Below, one piece after another: positions 63,257 through 64,000 of a stretch of 64,000 bases of DNA. The position numbers and the translations under genes were made by a program. The notes beneath the pieces are model-generated. The model saw only the letters and a program-made list of their open reading frames with translations, was not told the origin of the DNA and did no database searches. This DNA is from Wallemia ichthyophaga EXF-994 (lineage: Eukaryota > Basidiomycota > Wallemiomycetes > Wallemiales > Wallemiaceae). The stretch is from NCBI RefSeq assembly GCF_000400465.1, contig NW_008806274.1, positions 496,001-560,000 of the forward strand, given 5' to 3'. Each line of letters opens with the position of its first letter. The stretch's first letter is position 1.

Positions 63257-64000
63257 ATGAGCAGACATCGCTATGTTAGAAATATGAATTTAGATGGTTA
63301 GTTATTCGAATTGCCAGTTTCATTCTTAATTTCAACCTCAAAGACGAACTCGACGACGGTGGTTTCAGCGATGAGTACGATGACGACACTCAAGATCAAG
63401 TAGTTTATGGTGTGTACTGGGTTTATTTCGCTCACTCCTACTCATCACACACGCTGCAGAAGGTATCACAGAAGATCAACTTGATCAATTATACGCTGGT
63501 TTAGACAGCATACGCGATTCTATCCCTGATTCTACCTCCTCTGACCGTGAAGTCAAGGACGCCTTGTGGTACTTCTACTTTGATGTTGAGAAATCCCTTA
63601 ATTGGATTCTCGGTACGTCATCATCCCCTATTCAAACGCATACAGCGCTCAATTACTTGCAGAAGAATCCTCTAGACGCGCAGACGCTCAGCGCAAAAAG
63701 AAGGAGAAAGGTGAGCTCTCTTCCCTCCCACTCGACCCGCATCCGTCCAACTATCCTACTCTTCACCTAGATGAGGCGCCTCTGTCAGCACTTAAAAGGC
63801 TTGCGATTGCACGCCAGTCAAAGTCACAGCCATCGTCGTATCAGCGCCAGCACATTCTCTTCACTGGAAGAGGCAGGGCGCGTGTACCCCTGCCTTTTGA
63901 TGTAGAGAAAGCTATCCATGTGAAACCTGATAGGAAGGTGTCTATGGTTTCTGAAAATGTTGCCGAACAACAGCGATCGCCGACATCGCCTACTGCTCCT
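63257..64000 (+). CDS. HBS1: translation quality-control GTPase Hbs1, N-terminal part only
   Basis: Partner of Dom34/Pelota in rescue of stalled ribosomes; only the N-terminal region is in the window, the GTPase domain lies beyond 64000. Exons 63257-63296, 63344-63409, 63460-63612 and from 63663. It starts MSRHRYVRNMNLD joined to DELDDGGFSDEYDDD, then EGITEDQLDQLYAGLDSIRD and DREVKDALWYFYFDVEKSLN joined to EESSRRADAQRKKK. This is the Hbs1 N-terminal domain (YFDVEKSLNWIL). A further 60-nt stretch (63711-63770) has intron-like ends but is open in frame, so it may be intron or coding. The visible product continues into a Ser/Pro-rich linker. Confidence 0.87.

Overview
The window is a gene-dense stretch of a fungal nuclear genome. 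Almost every gene is interrupted by very short introns (mostly 41-60 nt, GTGNGT-type donors, CTAAC/CTGAC-like branch sites close to the acceptor) and intergenic gaps are often under 100 bp. The protein set (Mrc1, Mdm33/She9, Erd1, fungal DUF2423, PXB protein, fungal choline oxidase) is fungal. The intron style, compactness and an apparent osmolyte pathway suggest a compact-genome basidiomycete, possibly Wallemia-like; the organism is an inference. Exon boundaries were worked out by hand from splice signals and reading-frame continuity with the recognised families.

Layout. 1-7.2 kb: EMC2 (partial), MCM6, a coiled-coil protein and a UDP-sugar transporter. 7.3-10.2 kb: a homeodomain protein and an anoctamin. 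10.2-11.9 kb: a 1.7-kb protein-free stretch holding the most unusual feature of the window, a tRNA-Thr(AGU) gene whose 3' half lies upstream of its 5' half (circularly permuted), followed by a T6-G-T6 Pol III terminator. 11.9-28.5 kb: RPS9, an Inn1-like C2 protein, nicotinate phosphoribosyltransferase, MAM33, RLI1/ABCE1, SNC1, SHE9, ERD1, TRAX, RRP4, DPH1, a decayed zinc-finger-like remnant, a small membrane protein and a mitoribosomal SOD-like protein. 28.6-46.6 kb: VPS15, CUE1, a divergent Rab, GTP cyclohydrolase I, THO2 and MRC1. 46.6-49.9 kb: a head-to-head choline oxidase / betaine-aldehyde dehydrogenase pair, a complete two-enzyme glycine betaine route. 50.2-64 kb: a doubtful small membrane protein, mitochondrial AspRS, a DUF2423 nucleolar protein, CLPTM1, CDC6, a DJ-1/PfpI protein, U2B'', a PXB-type protein, a GPI-type surface protein, SSU72 and HBS1 (partial).

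Most genes are unrelated housekeeping functions. The clear functional pairing is choline oxidase with its aldehyde dehydrogenase. Replication genes (MCM6, MRC1, CDC6) and gene-expression or RNA genes (RRP4, THO2, SSU72, HBS1, RLI1, U2B'') are frequent but scattered. Four divergent pairs have start codons only 24-35 bp apart, and SHE9 and ERD1 overlap by 7 bp on the same strand.
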